Assembly (NCBI GenBank): GCA_020055645.1
Contig: CM034548.1
Span: forward strand, 10,106,001-10,170,000
Direction: 5' to 3'
Length of the DNA: 64,000 nucleotides
Source: Tomocerus qinae
Lineage: Eukaryota > Arthropoda > Collembola > Entomobryomorpha > Tomoceridae
The notes beneath the pieces were generated by a model that ran no database searches, had not been told where the DNA came from, and saw nothing but the letters and a program-made list of their open reading frames with translations. Positions 23,201-38,000 of the stretch are shown piece after piece; within the stretch, counting starts at the first letter, position 1, and each line of letters starts with the position of its first letter. The position numbers and the translations under genes are program-made.

Positions 23201-26200
23201 ATGCTTCTATTGACACTGGAATAATACGGTTTATGTTTCACTCACTACGCACATTGGCTGACGATAGCTTAATGGAGAATCTTTTTTGCGTCGTGTACAT
23301 ATTTATTTCGATGCATAGTCATAGCTTTTTTATGATTCCAAGAAGGTCAATTTCACTTAGAAAATAACATCGTGCAATATTTTCTCATGCTATAGTTTGT
23401 TTTACATGTCGTTTACATAACAGCAGACATAGGCAAGAGAGAACGGAAGCTGAATCATCTCTTATCTCTTGTATCATGTTCGATCGTAATTTTCTATGAC
23501 ATCCTATCAAATTCAGCTCAAAAATTCCAATTATAACTAACTAGTACTATGTGGAGAATGCAGATTATGGTAATTGTTTTGATTACATATAAGTACACAT
23601 ATTATGGCAAAGCGTTACGAGACTGAACTGTCTGAAACTCATTAATAAAGCACTTTACTAATATGTCTCTACTGAAATCCAATTACTGACGTATCTAGTG
23701 TAACTAATCATCATTATGTCCAATTAGTGGTAGAGCATGATGAATATATTCATATCGGTTGAGATTTGTTTGAAACAGCTTAGGATAGACCAAAATGTAA
23801 ACATAATTAAATGGATAGGTATCTGGGTTTCGAGTGATGAGACGACGAGAGATTTAATGACTGCGTAGGCGACACTCAATCCTTTCCTGATACGCAAATA
23901 TTTATTTTTCCATCGTTATACTCTTGTTTAGATTTTTCGTAGAAGGTAAGTGAAAGGATATTTGCAATCTTAGTATACTTATATAGGTTAAGGGTTAATA
24001 CTTTAGTACATGCTAAGTAATACAGATTAGAGAAATCCATTATTAAAATGGTCCACTAACCACTCTTTTGCGGGCACCAAGTGATTTGATGATGGTACAA
24101 GAAAACCGAGTAAGGCGAACCGTTGAAACTAAAAGTTTCTCGTAGAATTGGGTCGTGTTTTCCCATCGTGAATAGAAGGTCGGTCTTGCAGTTAGATTGG
24201 ATTCAGATTGTCGTCTTTGTTGTTTCCTCCTACACGCCTTTTGGTCGCCCGCCTAGTCTAAATATTAATTAGACTCGTTTGCTACAGACTTAATTTAGTA
24301 GATTAAATTCGGAATGAATTTTTTGCGTCGCTTCCAATCCTATGCACGCCAAGTCCAATGTAATCTGAAACAGAAACATAACAAAGTCAAATAAATAATT
24401 GAAAAAGTCATTTTCTACTTTAGCGAAGTGCTTCCAGGATACAATTAATAGACAGCGCAACTGTGTCAAAGCAATCTAATTTATGTCTAACTTGTTTTGA
24501 TTTTGAACGCTTTCTGCCCTTTGACTTTAGTGTTATAATATTTCACCATAAGGAGCATCCATTACTTCTGATTGAGTATCAAAGTTTCGACGGAATTTCC
24601 TAATTAACTAGCTACACTCTATTTTCGAATATAATAATCTTACAATACAATAGCTCTTTTTGCCCCGTATAAGTTTTTCTTCGAGCCATGTCGCTGGAGT
24701 TTAAATCAGTGCTATATAGTACCGATTGAATGAATAATTATTGACTACCTTTGTTACTATGCTCATAGTTATTAGTACTAAAGATATACTATGACAAGCT
24801 AGATTTCATTAAAACTGTTCATTTACAGAATTACTGTTATTCATGAGAGAATGAAGTATACCTGATATAAGTAAGTTGGGTAATCAGTAATCAGGCAAAG
24901 ACAAAACCAAAGGGAAAAAATTCCAGCACAACTGCGTACATTTACATTTCATGTACAAATATATGAATGGCAGTCTTTGAGTTGTCTAGTTGCCTTGTAT
25001 AAGCAAAGGAGCAAGAAAACTGGGCATATGTAGTAGAATGCCCTGCTTTTCATTCACAAATAAATATGAAATGTCTTTTCAACTACAAAGCAAATACAAT
25101 AAACTAGAAAGGCTACAGAAATGTCTGTGTTATAAGTTAACAAATAAATATATAACATTATTAATATTACAAAAATACTATGCAAGCATAAAAGGGAACT
25201 ATACAGGCACTTGTGCAATACACATTACAGTATTGAGATTGGAAGGACTTGATACAATATTTCACTGTAACCATATCATTTATTATTCTATTCTCTAAAA
25301 CCTTCCACTCAACTTTCACCACTCAAGTTAAGGCCTTTTCTTGCATTCTTCTATAAAGAATCCATAAGATTATTACGTCATATATAAACCATTTTTTCAT
25401 AATGAAGGTTAATTATGTATGGCGACTATATAGAGCCAACAATTTGAAATTTTGGCTCGCATAAAATAATGTTACTGCTGTATCTGTAAAATGAAAAATA
25501 GCCAAATTCTCAGTAAAAAATAAGATTATTACTAACTATGAATGCAAAAATAAAAACTCCAGAATGACCTTATTATGACTTCCTACATTTGAATTGCTTA
25601 GTCATAGTTCAACCACAAGAAAATTACTGGAGAATAGCGTAACCGTTTGTGGATTTGCCCTGCTATTTTTGCATGGTATATATAGAACAATCGACACGCC
25701 ACCTTTCGGAGTGTAGGTCACACTAAATACAATTACTTGGTGAAATATCTAAATGATTGTAGTTGTGGCCCTGCCTATCTGACTTTGTTATCCGCAACGA
25801 ATGTTGGCACAGGGAGTCTGAACGCCGTCAATTGGTAGTTTCGGTATACCCGCTTCCCATGCTGGCGTAGGGTATGACCCTATATACCTTCATTTTGCAT
25901 AATAACGAAACAGTTCATTATTTAGAAATTTTCCGTGTTCTATATTCAAAGCTGCTATTTTGGATGTAGAAGCTATTATTGTTTCTGTCAATAACTTTCT
26001 GGTAATTATTAAGTGATACATTACTGTAGACCATGGATTTCTGACTTTTGAAGTCTTATTTCTACTGTCCTGCAGTTGAATCCGAAAGTGGAGTACAGTG
26101 GACTCAGTGGAGAACATTAGTCGCTGTCATTTTAATGTGCCAAAAGTCTATAATAATGGCAATTTTCGATTTTATGTGGTTGAGCTGTTATTATTGTTAC

Positions 26201-26623
26201 CAATAGAGTAACATAAGCTCAATTTTAAGTATCGTAAAAGTGGAAAGCTACATATTTATGCATATCTTTAATTAGATGGCTAGAAATAAACATGAGATCT
26301 ATATTTACAATTTCAAGTTCTATACTTAGAGTTCAAAAGCCGGTTGGTGAGGTTGAAGCTAAAATAAAATGATAGTGAAATTGAGGAACACAAATAAATG
26401 TAGCTGGGTTTGTTCGCCCGAGTGATTCCAACGCCGGAAATTATTCAATGGAATTTAATTACCGAGTGGTAGTGGTAGCATGAAAGAGAAAGGAGTCGGT
26501 ACAATGCATGACCCAATAATAGACAAAGAACTGCACATCTTTGGCTTTACTATTTGTCAACAAGTTCAAAATTAGAAATGACAGAAACTTTATAAGTCTA
26601 AATACATTTCCTTCCAAATTCCA

Positions 26624-26700
26624 TGCAATAAAAATGCAAATGTTCAATTTGACTAGACTTCGGGATTTTAGCTTTGTTGCATGGAAATGCAGTAGAATCC
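26624..26700 (-). repeat. Dispersed repeat copy 2, possible old coding fragment
   Basis: Partner of the repeat at 23125. The nucleotide match runs through ATAAAAATGCAAATGTTC and CTAGACTTCGGGATTTTAG with scattered changes and a gap of a few residues in the encoded peptide. It lies in the same orientation as copy 1. Confidence 0.5.
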
Positions 26701-28848
26701 TTTTTTCAACAGACAGACAAAGATCGGTATTTCGGTAATATCATAACAGCCTCCCTCCAGGGTATAACAGATAATCAGATTTTCATGGAAAATAATTCAA
26801 CTTAACTTAATTGAAAGCACTATTGTGATTCTAGCACATTTAATAGATACCATAGAGAACTTATCTCAGAAACTAAGCAAAAAAGCTCACATTTACAGAA
26901 AACAAAAAAACGCACTTATCTTTTGTTTTTTTATTAAAAAGCTAGAAAACATTAAAAACAAGATGTGCCAAGGTTTTACGACAATAACATTATAAGCATT
27001 CAAATGCAATTGGGTTTTACTGGCTACAGGTTTACCACTATCTAGTGTGTGCATATATGGTTAAAAAAGTAAAAGAAAAAAGCACATTGTTTTTTTAAAT
27101 TGCAGTTTTCCTTTTAAATATGTGAAAAGGATAATTGTTTTCTTGTTCCTTAAGTACAAATAAAAAATTGCGTACTTTGATATTAAACCTGGGTACTGAT
27201 TGCTAGTTCAAGAAAAGCTCATAATATTATTACAATAATATCATCGGGTTTTCCTCTTGGTTAGTAATCATACTTATGGTATAGTTGTACCAGTTTTCAT
27301 AATTTATTGTTAAGCGTATAAAGTTCGGAGAACTATTGTAAATTGTACCACTATGCAAGAAACTCTGTTTCAATGGTTGGGAAAATAATTTATTCTAGTT
27401 ATGTACAGAGTATAGATTTTAGGAAAACTCCGGTGCGACTTCATTAGGTCTGTTTGACTATAATTATTAGACTTAAGCTTATTACATACAAGAAATTCTG
27501 AAAATATGTTCAACAAACATTAATGATTTATATAAACAAGAGGAATCCAACATAGGTAAAACCAATTTTGCGGCTTTCCAGAAAATTGTTTAATATAGTA
27601 TACTCTCTTAAGCTTGCACGTGTGTAGGGTTGTGAGTTACAGATGATGATTGCGATACTGCGAACTACGAACACAAACGACTGCAAACTGATTACCTCTT
27701 ATATTCCCAAGTTTATTAGATGTATCAAACACGTCACTATTTGGCCTTGTACTTGAACACGATTTCCTACCAAGGTATATTCATTATCAATTGGTATCCT
27801 CTGATTAGAATGTCGGGTATATAACGGACAATGCTATGTTGACATAATGAGAACAAATAATAATTCTGAGTAAACTTGATACATCGATATCGATCACCAC
27901 AATTTAATCATTCGGAATAACGACTACAATTTGCATACATTTTATGCAAAAACAACTTTGATGAATATTTCTCAGGTCAATGGCAAAGTTATCATTTTAG
28001 TACATCCTAATTGCACATTTTTATTAAATATTTAGCTATTAGTACCTTACAATAGTGTTGTACTAAAACTAAGTGCACTGGGAAAGATACCTGTAATAAT
28101 TGGTACACCGCATTAATGAATGCGAAACGGCAATGGTTGTAAACTTAACAATAAAAGACTGTAATATAGACTTTTAGCTATAAAAATGAAAAAAGGAGTA
28201 GTTGTTGGGTAGTAAGTAATGTATTTCATGAAGAATAATGCAAGTACAACTCGTGTCCCTAATTTTCCCAGTAGACTTTCCCAATGCTATTGAACCTTAT
28301 TTTATGACTTTTCTAGAAAGCCAAATTTTTAAATAAAAAGGTAATTGTGCTAAAACCTTTCTGTTTCAAGATTTTAATGTGTCATGACATTTGCCTATAT
28401 GTACCTAAAAGTTGGAGTGATCTGCGAAGGAAATAACATATTGAATAACAAGATAAATCGTTCAGTATATCATAAATAAAAATGGCCTAGCCCAGAAATG
28501 AGCAAGATGGTTGGGTTGATCCTAGGCATATAGGTAGCTGCATGAATCATGGGAATGTTGGTAACGAAATTTTTCCATATCTGATCAGTCTCAAATGTGT
28601 TCTCTCGGTGTACATTTTCATTAGGTTGAGTGCCTACATTACATGTGCTTACAAAGTTGTGTTTGCCAGGTACCCACTTGCAACTTACAGGTTAAAAAGT
28701 TGCTTTACTAGTTTAAGACCTTGGGGCTGTTTTATTGTCGAATTTCAGCAAATGGGTTTCTGCAAACTGCATAAAGATATAATATTGTCAGGTTGAATAT
28801 TTATTTGCTCAGAGCTTGAGTTTGAAAAAGTTATTCTAAAAATTAGAC

Positions 28849-29015
28849 CAAGGACGTATTTAGGGGGGGTGCTAGGGTGCTTAAGCACCCCCTAAATTTT
28901 CCAAAAACACACTGTAGATAATTCTCAAAAATTGATGAAAAGTAGTTTTATACATAAGAAAACTCTGCTCGTATGTTTAAGCACCCCCTTAATTTGATTT
29001 CTAGATACGCCCTTG
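28849..29015. mobile_element. 167-bp non-autonomous hAT-type element
   Basis: The element is flanked by an exact 8-bp direct duplication, AATTAGAC, at 28841-28848 and 29016-29023. An 8-bp duplication is the hallmark of hAT transposons. The left end reads CAAGGACGTATTTAG and the complement of the right end reads CAAGGGCGTATCTAG, short imperfect terminal repeats. Subterminal copies of a GGGGGTGCTTAA / TTAAGCACCCCC motif occur near both ends. There is no coding capacity, so movement would need a transposase from elsewhere. Confidence 0.88.
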
Positions 29016-32000
29016 AATTAGACATCCGTGCTGATCTAACCGGCAGCCAAGAGCATATTCTCAGAATCTCTTTTCAAAGCTGCTTTATAACAACTTCTAA
29101 GTTAAAATATGATTTAAGCCCATGCTTACACTTTGCTTAAGTAGCAACTTCCCAAACAAGAATAGCAATTTGAATCTGACGAGTGACTATAAAAATCATT
29201 TGGAGCATGAAATTTCTTTACAAAAGGATGCGAATAAAATAAGTTCATTTTCCAATATAAATAGCTTTGTATTTCTTGTAGTTAAAAAAACTTAGTACTT
29301 CCTCATTGAAAGTTATCCTACAAGAATTGAATGACAGGAGACTTGGTAGATATTTTCTCATCGTCAGCTCAATAATAACATAAATATAGGTAGGTCTGTA
29401 CTCAATAAATAAACTGAAAATTATGTTTAGCATAAATTAAAAATTATTAACGACAAATAATTTTAGTTTGTATATTATCGTAGTGGTATAAGTATGCATT
29501 GCACTTAAATGAATGTATGTCGGCCGTCTTCTTTGGGTTAGTCTCTCTACTACATTGTATATTGCCGTGATTCTCAAAAAGTTGTCAAACAACAAAATAC
29601 GGTACAATTGTATAACTCTATTGGTATTGGTAGAGTATTCAGAGAAGGCAGAAAAGTAGAACAGAAACGACGGCGTGGCATAGAGAAAATAATAAGCTTA
29701 TAATTAAGATAGACACACCGTGTCCGTTTGGTTATCCGGAAGTCTACTCTGTTAACCAACATCCATTCTTAAGAATTTTTGCTCTAATGATGAATAAAAA
29801 TACTTTCCTTCAGGAAACAAACTGGTTAGCTATATTTGGCTAATTGTATGTTAGTAGGTAATAGTATGTGTATGTGTACCAAATGTATTTGAGAAAAAAG
29901 CCTACTCTCTGCTGCTAAAATCTAAATCTAGAACGTGTCTGCAATGAGTAGTGATTCATCTGTATGTACAAGTAAAGCTCTGTACTATTTCAATAGATAC
30001 ATTGTTATGATGTATAGTTCGCTTACATGTGCATGTAGTCACATCGCAAACAAATTTCCAACAATCGTCCTAAATCACCAACCAAATCTTTTTCTTATCT
30101 AAACGTTGTTACCAGCAAGTGTAGGACATCAAGAATACGCATGCATCACATTTAGATGTGGCGAGAGTGAATTGAATGAAACGAGAGCCAGAAACAGTCA
30201 ACGAGAGGAAGTATGCTACAGTAATAAACATTAAACTTTATCAGAAGTGTGTAAGTATGCATGTAAGCTAGTTTGTAATTTCTAATTTATGGCACATGTA
30301 AATGTGTATCTTAGGCGATACCTATTTCTCTTATTTATTCTGATTTAGGTAACTTTTCTTTCCTGCTAACACAACAATTAAAAATAGGATTTCTCTCATG
30401 ATTTGTATTAAAATGATAAGATGACTGCATCATCATGCTTTTGCTCACGCATTAATTTCATCCATCCAGCTATAATTATCAAAGTGACTTCACTTATCCA
30501 CAAAAATACAATTAATTAGCTGCGTCGTGATTATTATTACAGGTATTGTATTTTTCACTCCTTACACAGAATTTTCATTGCTACTCTGATTATATTTTGT
30601 ATATACTTTATACCAAATACATACGTCATGGCTTACTAATGTCTCCAATAGAGCAATTATAATAGTGCTTCTTCACACACCATCGCACAATTTTTCCAAT
30701 TAAAAATGCCTCGGAAGAGTGTGTTTTAAATTAATGTTCAATGATTAATGGAACAATACCATTTAGATATCATACAAAGGAAGCATTATGTGTCCTCATT
30801 CTACACTTGGCTTAAACTGATATCAAAATCAGTTGATTAGGTACATATAGAAAAATGAAAGTGGTGTAGAGTAAATCTACTTGATAGTAAAATAGTGTCC
30901 TTATTTAACACTGTATTATATTTACAGATATGAATTACAGTGTATTAAGCATATCTCCATAGAAGGCAAACAAATTATTTGAAACCCTGTATGTTTTGCT
31001 GACTCAATATTTTAATAGTTAGGTACCACTATAAACTATTTAAACATTTTGATTAGATTGGTAAGAGACATAATAATACCGGTCAAGATTAGAAAACTGT
31101 TGTGTCGTTCAGACAAGGCTTGTCTGATATTCTAGCACTTTCATGGGAAATTTGATACTTAGTCCTAACTGATTACAAATTGCTAAGAAACGTCGTGATC
31201 AAATAAAACATGCAAAAATGTCCCTTCATTTTTCATACAACAATTTTTTTTATCTCACTACGTAGGCGTAGTAAGTACACACCTTCGTATACAATGATAA
31301 AAACAAAAGCACAAAAAATATTTGCAACTTGATAAGGCGCTTTCTTCTCAAAAAACACCTTACTGTGAAATTCTCCCTAATTACTTTATCTCCACTACTA
31401 CGAAATATTGTACTTGCAAAAAGGTTCTTTTTGATAACATTTGTTATTGTTAAACCTAAACGCTCGAAATGAGAATTTTTGCTATTACGAGGTTAACAAT
31501 TAAACTCTGCTTCATGTGAATCATCCTACAATGACAGCTTGACGGCACTATTGCTTCAGCTCATTAATATTACTGATAATAATTGTTATGATTGCATTAG
31601 TGTATCCTATTGAGACAGTTCAGCTCTTAGTATACAAATAACATTCATTAAATGGTATGCGTTACAAATGTGAAGAGGTGTGTGTGTTCACAGGGAAAAC
31701 TCAATGAAATACCTGATAAAGGCAAAAATAAATTGCTACATGTAAAATGCCTGCGTCAAACGTTTCTAGGCAATCTCCCTGATAAAGTTGAATTTTTCAA
31801 TACGTCATTTGGCGTGAACTAAAGTCTGCAGTTCTGTATACGCTGTACATATAAATCCTTGTTACAACGTAGCTTTTTAACATTCATACGGGTAGAAGAC
31901 TGAAATTCTAATTAAGCGATAAACCTGTTCCACTACTTGCAGCATAGCTTTTTGCCATTTCGAGATGTTTCACGATCTACTATGCAAAATATTCTTCTTT

Positions 32001-35000
32001 CCATTAAAGACATTATTAAACTGTTACTGTTTGACTCCAAGTCTCCAGTAAAAGAAAAAAATCATGTACGCAGTAGGATCAGAAAAAAATATTCGTGGCC
32101 TATACGTAATGCGAATCTTTTGAGAATAAATTAATGCTCCAATTACAAATAGAGGTGTAACATTGTATAATAATGGAAAGGAATGCGAGGTTATATACAT
32201 ATTCAATAGTCAGAATAAATGGGCCACATTGCCAGCAAATTTCTTTGTCCATGTTCTTTTTTTAAATGCAAATTCGGAATTTGATTCGTAATTCGGTCAG
32301 TGTATGAATAAATGTGCTAATTCTATGCAAGTATGATAATATGTTCTTGCAGAATGAAACATTAAGAACACTGAATTGTAATTATTATTTTTCACACATT
32401 CTCAAGTTGTTTGGTATATTTTAGTACTTTGTGGATAATCCGACATGCTATTTGGATAAATCTTTAAACAGACAATAACAGTTGAGTGGAAATAATCTGT
32501 ATCTTATTTTTGGGCAAAGGCAGCGGTTTTGTATGTTGGAACGGGTAAACAAGTTGATAAAAGATAGTATAATTTACATGTGACAGTTTCTTAGAAAAAT
32601 ATCAAACGAAGTGCTAACATGTCTTTTCGAGGTCTGGGTCTGGATTCCTGCTAAAATAGAACTAAAAACGAGCTAAGTGGCATCAGTTAAAAACTCTAGG
32701 TAAGTAAACATGTCAATTTATGTGCACTTAAACAGTATTAACTACAGTATAGTGTAATAGCATGCAACTGCTTTCCAGTCTGGTCTTCTTTGCATCTCTG
32801 CTTTGGTACCTACAGTTTATATTATAACAAGTGTAGTTAAGTAGCCCAGATAGTTGAGGAAGTACTGATATATATTATTATAGGAAGGAGAGTGTGAGGT
32901 TGTGTGCTTTGAGAGAATATTTATCGCATGTATTATTGTCTATTCTAAGAATATAAATAATTTCTTCTTATTTTCGTCTTGCAAAGGCTTCTCGTAGTAA
33001 CTCTTAAAGCCTACAGACATTCCTCGTCTTGTCTTGTCGACTTTATCGACTAACTTCAAAGTTAAACATAGTTGGCGAAGGAAGCTTCAGCAGGAGCGGA
33101 AACTCAATGTCATTCGGTTCTGCTGTTTATTTTGCTATGCTTATGCACCAAACAAGAAGAGGGCAAGTAATTAATTCAGAAGCATGCATCTACACGGGAG
33201 TGATTACACTCTCCGCAGAGTCCACATAAATATTTAAAACACTTAGCAAACGCTAGTGCTTGCAAAACAAGTCGGGCACCTAATGAAATGTTAGAGGGCT
33301 TTATATACATATCGGACAAAATGGAGAAGTTGCTTATTAAACTATCTTAGACTAAGAATAATCACAGATTATTCCACTTCCCCATACTTCGTGAATGTTC
33401 ATTTTGACACAGACTCATCCTAAAAGTTATTGGACAGGAATTGAATAATTTAAAAGAAGTCTTACTTTGCTGAAAGCTTTACAATTGCATGAGTTTAGTT
33501 TATAGGCTATATCTCAAGTAATCTATTGGATATCTACCACTATACTTAGTGTAGGTAGATATATCTAATTTATACTGTGTTAAGGTTTATTTCATTCTAA
33601 AAATAAACCCAAGTAAAAAATTAGTTATATTGCACGCCAAATAACCTCCCTCAGAGTTTTCATTATGTAGGCAGTGAATATAATAACATATATATGATAT
33701 TTTAGACTTAAAATTAGGTTAGGAAAGCGTGAGCGTAGTAGTGCTTCAGTAATGGCATTATTTAAAGGACGTCTTTATTTGGATTCCGGGTTAGTAACAT
33801 ATATAAGCCAATTTAGAATACAGTTGTCGTAAAGAAAGTAAATACAATTAAGGGCAGTGCCTTTTCCTAGGCCTAGTAAATTTAACCCGGAACGACGAAG
33901 GGAACAAAACACGTTGCCACTTTGAATGTTCCTAACACATAAATAACATTCATAGCTAGGTAAGTCATAAACAGTTCTTTCAACATTCAGATTCAGAATG
34001 CATATTCTGTGTGTACCTGTGCAGACTGAAATTAAGCCACATTCCTTATCTAGAATGCAGTGCACTCCACTCGCACAGCCACCACATAATATTATTCCAT
34101 GCAATGTACACTGAGATTTAAGATATTTTGACACAAGCTACTTTTATAGCTCAATGTACATTAACCTTTCTTTCTGGGATTCGTGTCTTGTATTATACAA
34201 GTTCCTAACAGAGTCTCTGCACTGCACAATGTACTTCTTATGTATTATAACAGTGAGACTACATTTCACAACTCTCTACGGACCATTTACTATATAAATC
34301 ATAATTTAGATAACAATACCTAATCAATATCACGTACTTGCTTGTTTAGAGAATTCCAATTATCACCAGCTTAAAATCAATCGTTAATACTACTCAACCT
34401 ATATTTAATTTCCGTATACATTTTAGCTAGCTTCTTCGGAACGGTTAGATTAACAGAAAAAGATTAGTTTTAGAAACGTAGCCTTTTCATGGATATGGTT
34501 GAATTTTTTAATTTTTAAATTGCTTACAGCGTTACTGCATAATTAACCAACAATACTGACTTTTATCATCTCTCTGAGGCTCAAGATGTATTCAATATCT
34601 AAAATTGTTTAATAAACATTGGAATACATAACTATACTTACTTGGAAGCATAAAGCGTGCATGCTAAGTTCTATTAGTAACAATGTCAGTTTAAGAAACA
34701 AGGAAATACAAATGAAATGGTTTAGTTTAGCGTACGACAAGCTTGTCTTGTGATGCAGACACATTTTATAAAAGATACATAGCCAACGTCTCTGCTACAT
34801 TGAATATATACGTAGGGGATGCATGAATTGATTTCTACTTTAAGGAACTGACAGACAAGACCACGCACATGATATACATAGAACTTGTAACCGTAGTAAA
34901 ACTACAGTTACGTATATCTAGTACTTTCCTCTTTGCTTCAAAATGACTATGGATAGACTGATGCACACAAATTGATGCAAAAATATGACTTTGTAATGAT

Positions 35001-38000
35001 AGACTTAAGTATATTCATTGTATTACATTTAGTGCACAGCTATTAAAGTGTATATAGCGACTTTAATGTCACAGGGGCAGTAACGTTGTTGGAATGATTA
35101 GTAAAGAAGTTTGTGCAAACTATAAGCTACTGCTTTAGTTGTAGAATAATAAAACTAAAATGGATATTATTACTGAATTCCTAACTACATATCACATAAC
35201 TTTGGCGTATAACAATGAATAATTATATGCAGCGAAAAATAATAAGCGTATAATATTCGCATAGGGTTTGTATATGCAGAGTCAGTTAGAAAAAGTTTTA
35301 ATATAAGAATGGACAAAGTATAATGTAAGTAAAGAATGTACCTTACGTTGAATGGTAGTTAAAGGCGATATTTCTAATAACTTTGTGTGTAGCTATGTCG
35401 AGTCACATTAAAATACAGCAACCAAAAGAGTTTTAGCAATTGTAATGCACTATCATCACACACGATGAAAATGTATTTACTCCCGTGTTATTTGGTGTAT
35501 TCTATTTAAGTTAGAGCTAATCAGTACCAATGTAAGAATTTCTACTATGAATCTCTGTGATTGCAGAACACTTTATAGCGGTTTCGTAGGCCATAGAAAA
35601 TTTTGGCGATATGAAGTCACACGAAATCACATCATTATGCAACTGTTTAAAAATCGATCATGTTTAACAGAGTGGCAATAGTATTTTCTTTACAGTCGCA
35701 ATAGAATTCCGCATTAAGAAAATGTTGTAGCGAGTTCCCAAAGGGAAGCAAATAAATATTCTATGGGTAATTAGTAAATTAGTTGGCAGGTGCACCTGCT
35801 TTAAAGTGTAATGACTGAATTGCAATGAAATGTGTCTTTGAAGGATGTCTTAGATATTCTAAGCGATTTGACAATTTAAAAAGCAGGGAGCACTAGAGGA
35901 CTATTTGTGATTATGTATGTACACTTTTGTAATATTGCACTACGTTACTGTCAAAATAGTAGGGAGAGAACTTTGGGAACAGACTCCTCTCCTTAACTCT
36001 TCTCGTCTACAGCTGACAAGGTACTGTTTCATTTTCCCTGCTTATTGACCATGCTTGTAGCTTCCACATACTCTCGCCTTATCAAATCTCTGTGTTTCCA
36101 TCGAACGCAAACAGCAAACCAGCTAGCTATAGCTTAACTCATTCCCTTCGAATAATGCGTATTAAATGTAGCCAAAGCATAACATTTACTCTCTACACTC
36201 ACTCCTCATCCTCACCCTTAACTTTGTCGTATACAGAGTTAAATTATATGTACTGGTGTGTATGCATATAGGGATAGGGAGTTTAAACTAGTATTAAATC
36301 ACTTTCCTCTAAGTTAGTGGTTAGTCTTGGGATTTCATCTGTGCATTGCATGTACCTTTATAATGTACAGACACTAATCTATTGTTATATGCAATCGTAA
36401 AATGTGTAGTAACCATAATAATAGGCAGCTTGATATTTATTTTGTACACGGAGAAATCGTTGGCGTAAACAGCAGTGGATTTTAAAGGATTTATAATCAA
36501 ACTGTAAGACATTAGAATTCACATGGGACAGGCTCATCCTTTTCTTATGCTATGGCGTCCTTGATGCTTCTTAGACTTAACTCCCCCCAAAGACTCCATT
36601 CGCTATACGGCCATTCAAATTCACTTACCTACTTCACTGTGTACAGGATTTTCGTAACTCTGCCCTGTACAAAATATAATACTAAGTATATATAGACGTT
36701 TGCATTATACCCCCTATATATATTTAAACGTGTAGTCCTTTCTATACGCGTTCTTCCATGAGACTCTCTACACTTCGCATACACACATATAGCAACACCA
36801 GCAAGAGTCACTAACGTAAAATTTTGTCGGTTTGCGTTTGGTTTAGGTTTGTAGAGAAGAGGTTTTATGTGAACTGAAGCTATACACCAGTATAAGGGAT
36901 TAGGCTGTACACATGCTTAGTTGCGTTCGTAAATAGAGATGGGATCGATATCCATTGCTTTTTTTCATTTACTTGCAAACTGTCTATTAGTAGTACTTAA
37001 ATTAAGCTCCAACTGCTACCAACTAACTTCAATTGTGTCGAATTTACACTTTAGTATAACTCTTTCCTTTAGAGCGGCGCAAGTGCCTCATTTTTGTTCG
37101 AATCTTTGCATATGCTACAGATTTCCATTTCAAATAATGATCTTCTGCGTCTCTATATAAAAAGCTATCAAATGTGATCAACCGTATAATATTTGACTAT
37201 CTCGTAAACGCTTCGATTGTCAGTGAAAAAGTAAATAAAGGGTAATTGGATTTTCGAGTGGAGACCCTTTTGAATGGTTATTAGCTGCAGCACACACATT
37301 AATCAACTTCATTTTTACATTAAAGACTCATTTCCGTCTCTAATGTTCTATTGCAAACTGAAACCCAAAAGAGTAAAACCTCCAAACCACACTCGCAGAA
37401 CCTCGTCGCACATGCATTCAATTCAGTCGGTCTAAAACAGCTTTGTCAGTAGATACAGAGTTTTCTATCTGTTTGGATGAGCATTGCGTTATAGGCTGCA
37501 ATATAAATTTCAATGCCTTAACTATCTGCATCAAGCCATGATATTTAATGATACACTCATCTATAAGAGAATGCATACTTATTTACATAAAAACGGGTAA
37601 GTAGATGCAGGTTGGCTATCAGCAGTAGCATGATAAAGATACCCAAGAGAAAAAATTAACTGGTATTTGAAATCTGGTTTTGAGACTTCCTTGCTAAATT
37701 GGATTTTACTTTGGGTGTCGTTTAATTAATTATGATACCTTTTGACTAAATATGCCACCCACCATCCCTAATAAGGCCATAATGGGTTTTCGGTCGGATT
37801 GTGGTCTCACCTCGATTGGCTTAAATAACCTGTTCAGCCGCTGCCTCTGGGAAAACAACCTTTATAATAATAAAAAAAATGTGAGATTTTTGGAACCCTG
37901 TTATTACAAAAATATTTTTTATTGTAGCACACCGATAAAGATTGTAAGGTCATACATAATTACTTGTTTTAGCATTAAATGAATAATAAATGAGTACATT

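Noticed and set aside
24990..25298. 102-codon plus-strand frame
   Set aside because: Composition follows the local base bias (Lys, Ile, Tyr, Asn) and no motif or upstream signal supports translation.
33775..34134. 119-codon minus-strand frame rich in Cys in the gene-free region
   Set aside because: Among many frames in about 20 kb of AT-rich DNA, one of this length is expected by chance about once or slightly less. It has no domain, no splice context and no second copy.
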